From the NCBI RefSeq assembly GCF_000721075.1, contig NZ_JOEQ01000009.1:1-64000 (forward strand): a stretch of DNA of 64,000 nucleotides, read 5' to 3'. How positions within the stretch are numbered: the first letter of the stretch is position 1; every line of letters starts with the position of its first letter. Made by a program: the position numbers and the translations under genes. The DNA comes from Streptosporangium amethystogenes (GTDB taxonomy: Bacteria > Actinomycetota > Actinomycetes > Streptosporangiales > Streptosporangiaceae). Shown here in pieces: positions 62,246-64,000 of the stretch. A model generated the notes under the pieces. It was given only the letters and a program-made list of their open reading frames with translations. It was not told the DNA's origin and searched no databases.

Positions 62246-62601
62246 GCGGTCACCGCCGACATGATCATGTCGGCCGCGTTGTCGGCCTCCGCCCAGACCC
62301 ATTCCCCGCGCTGCCAGAGCCGCGCCCACCAGGGCCGCCAGACGAACGCCCAGCCGCAGTAGCGCCGGACGACCGTGATCCTGACCAGTGCCGTGCCCGT
62401 CGCCGACCGGATCTCCAGAATCGGCTGCCCGGCCACCGGAAGGATCAGCGAGGTGCACACCCCGAGACCGTGCAGATCCCAGCTGAGCCGGGTCAGATGA
62501 ACAAATCGCGCGCGCCGCTCGACCGCCGTCACGCTCCGGTCCTCCGGATGCCCCCGGCGAGTGCGACCAAGGCGCGAAAGGTCACCGTTCTGATCGTTCA
62601 T
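62242..62601 (-). CDS. Small hypothetical partner of the anti-sigma-type ATPase
   Basis: The protein has 119 residues from ATG 62601 (GTG 62604 directly precedes it). Aromatic and Arg/Trp-rich C-terminal part, RRYCGWAFVWRPWWARLWQR, after ILPVAGQPILEIRSATGTAL. No signal peptide. Genes of this type recur next to ATP-binding/XRE/DUF397 cassettes in actinomycetes; no function is assigned. Coupled to the ATPase by a 4-bp overlap. Confidence 0.75.
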   Translation of the reverse strand: MNDQNGDLSRLGRTRRGHPEDRSVTAVERRARFVHLTRLSWDLHGLGVCTSLILPVAGQPILEIRSATGTALVRITVVRRYCGWAFVWRPWWARLWQRGEWVWAEADNAADMIMSAVTA

Positions 62602-62824
62602 CACTCGTTCTCGTCCCTGATTTAAAGGTATGAGGATGCTTTCTTTTTCGTCCTGTCGAACCGAGAAGACGTGTGATTAGATTGCCCGCGTGGCAGGTGG
62701 ATTCATGGCTGGATTGGCACCCCGGTGGATGCTCTGGAATGTCGGGTGAGGGTTTCCTCATACCAGGGCCTGGAATCGCCGCTATAACAAAAAATCCGTT
62801 TTTCTCTATTTCAGGAGGAATGCG

Positions 62825-63652
62825 ATGAGCGACGAGATCCCCCCGGACCCGGGCTCCCCCCGTGCGCGCTTCGGCGCCGAGATGCGCCGTCTGCGCGAGG
62901 CCGCCCAGCTCTCCCAGAGCGCCGTGGGCAGACGCCTCGGCTGCACCCAGACCCAGATAAGCCGCCTGGAGAGTGCCACCCGCACTCCGTCCAAGTCCGA
63001 CGCCGAGCGCCTGGATGCCCTCTTCGGCACCGACGGCAGTACGTACTTTGTGGACCTGCGCGAGTACATCGTCGCCCGCCATGGAGGCCCGGTCTGGTTC
63101 ATGAGCTGGACCAAGGAGGTCGAGCCATTCGCCATCACCATGCGTTCATGGGATCCGCTGCTCGTCCCTGGCCTCCTCCAGATCGAGTCCTACGCTCGGC
63201 ACGTGCTCAGCTATAGCGCCAGGATCGCTCCTGACGAGTTGGAGGAGCGTGTGCAGGCGCGTATGCAACGCAGAGAAGTCCTCGATAAAGAAGATTCCCC
63301 CCTGTTCACAGCTCTTATCGACGAAGGAGTGCTGCATCGCAGGGTTGGAAGCATAGAAGTAATGCGCGAACAGTTTGATCACCTGCTGGAGATGGCTAAG
63401 CGACCGACCATCTCCATACAAGTTGTCGATCCGCAGTGCATAGCGGGTATGTCTGGCGCTTTCATGATCGCCGAACTACCGGGCGGCCAGCCGGACACCA
63501 TCCATGCGGATTCCTCGGTTCAGGGGCAGGTTACTACCGAGTACGAATTCGTAGTTTCCGTCAAAAGTCAGTATGAGGCGATACGACGATGGGCTTATCC
63601 TGAACACATGTCCCTCAAAATGATCGAGGAAGCGAGGCAGGGATGGACCTGA
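62825..63652 (+). CDS. XRE regulator with DUF5753 (Scr1-type)
   Basis: The protein has 275 residues; the ATG follows AGGAGGAATGCG. The helix-turn-helix LREAAQLSQSAVGRRLGCTQ and TQISRLESATRTPSKSDAER is followed by DUF5753: RSWDPLLVPGLLQIESYARH, RVQARMQRREVLDKEDSPLF and FMIAELPGGQPDTIHADSSV. These proteins are the usual partners of DUF397 genes in streptomycetes and relatives (such as bldB- and abaA-linked pairs), where they influence development and antibiotic production. It overlaps the DUF397 gene by 10 bp. Confidence 0.95.
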   Translation: MSDEIPPDPGSPRARFGAEMRRLREAAQLSQSAVGRRLGCTQTQISRLESATRTPSKSDAERLDALFGTDGSTYFVDLREYIVARHGGPVWFMSWTKEVEPFAITMRSWDPLLVPGLLQIESYARHVLSYSARIAPDELEERVQARMQRREVLDKEDSPLFTALIDEGVLHRRVGSIEVMREQFDHLLEMAKRPTISIQVVDPQCIAGMSGAFMIAELPGGQPDTIHADSSVQGQVTTEYEFVVSVKSQYEAIRRWAYPEHMSLKMIEEARQGWT

Positions 63653-63849
63653 GTAATGCAGTGTGGCGCAAGTCATCGCTTTCTGGTCCGAATGGTGGCC
63701 AGTGTGTTGAGGTCGCTGCCAATCTGCCCGGTACGGTTGCGGTCCGCGACAGCAAGGACCCCGATGGCGCGAAGCTGCTCTTCACCCCCGCCCAGTGGCG
63801 GTCCTTCGTCGGTGGCATCAAGTCCGGCGACTTCGACCGCCTGATCTGA
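63643..63849 (+). CDS. DUF397 domain protein
   Basis: The protein has 68 residues: MDLSNAVWRKSSLSGPNGGQ then CVEVAANLPGTVAVRDSKDP and FTPAQWRSFVGGIKSGDFD, the complete DUF397 signature. Start within the XRE gene's last codons (10-bp overlap), so translationally coupled. DUF397 proteins bind or modulate the paired XRE regulator. A second copy follows at once. Confidence 0.95.
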   Translation: MDLSNAVWRKSSLSGPNGGQCVEVAANLPGTVAVRDSKDPDGAKLLFTPAQWRSFVGGIKSGDFDRLI

Positions 63850-63894
63850 CCTCCTCGGAAAGTCCGAAGACCGTCCACCGGAAGGAGATCGGGA

Positions 63895-64000
63895 ATGGAT
63901 CTGAGTGCCGCTGTATGGCGGAAGTCGTCGCTCTCCGGAGACAACGGCGCTCAGTGTGTCGAGGTCGCCGCCAACCTGCCCGGTGCGGTCGCGGTTCGTG
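63895..64000 (+). CDS. DUF397 domain protein, second copy, cut by window edge
   Basis: The ATG at 63895 with AAGGAG upstream begins MDLSAAVWRKSSLSGDNGAQ then CVEVAANLPGAVAVR, nearly the same as the preceding gene; the rest lies beyond the window. A tandem duplication. Confidence 0.93.
   Translation, partial: MDLSAAVWRKSSLSGDNGAQCVEVAANLPGAVAVR

Overview
High-GC DNA with frequent GTG starts, long Gly/Ala/Arg-rich reading frames, many one-gene regulator/target pairs, an XRE-DUF397 cassette, a SecA2-type ATPase and a DUF5994-STAS pair. This points to a filamentous actinomycete; the family mix (CU044_5270, SAV_915, DUF397, DUF5937) suggests the Streptosporangiales, but that placement is inference. 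No phage, plasmid, CRISPR or antibiotic-cluster signature dominates, and most of the window is ordinary chromosome.

Left part (1-25 kb): a partial secreted wall-type protein at the edge, then a decayed patch (antiporter remnant, frameshifted YCII gene). It is followed by two DUF998 membrane proteins, a DUF4132 protein, a transposase remnant, a cyclase-family hydrolase, and a series of regulator-target pairs: TetR/DUF998, ArsR-like/MFS, TetR/monooxygenase-methyltransferase, XRE/SDR. Four of these regulatory intergenic regions, counting the XRE repressor at 20180-20980, contain clear palindromes that I propose as operators. An ADP-ribosylglycohydrolase, a PepSY membrane protein with a small membrane partner, the XRE repressor, secA2 and a class II aldolase follow.

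Middle (25-48 kb): an EamA transporter, prolyl oligopeptidase, VOC protein, DMT transporter and GNAT, then an acyl-CoA dehydrogenase pair and a TetR repressor that share an operator-like sequence. Next come a NERD-domain protein, a MoxR/VWA pair, tRNA-Lys(CTT) with a strong terminator, and an MBL-fold gene with no convincing start lying between two near-identical terminators. A family-10-type glycosyl hydrolase, a LysR/alpha-beta hydrolase pair, two convergent M64 metallopeptidase genes sharing a CATAACCC palindrome, a DUF5994-STAS pair and a hydroxyacid-oxoacid transhydrogenase complete this part.

Right part (48-64 kb): a gene graveyard (5'-truncated PadR, a fused remnant of an extradiol dioxygenase and a meta-cleavage hydrolase) precedes the most striking locus. 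This is a 3,173-residue secreted protein whose C-terminal third is RTX-type calcium-binding repeat, followed 14 bp later by a 762-residue secreted zinc metallopeptidase. An AT-rich palindrome lies just upstream of the pair. The window ends in a signalling cassette: anti-sigma-type ATPase, small partner protein, XRE (DUF5753) regulator and two DUF397 genes, the last one cut by the edge.

All family names come from recognising motifs by eye; no database search was run. Small frameshifts at about 255, 1995 and 8170 could be real decay or sequencing errors.
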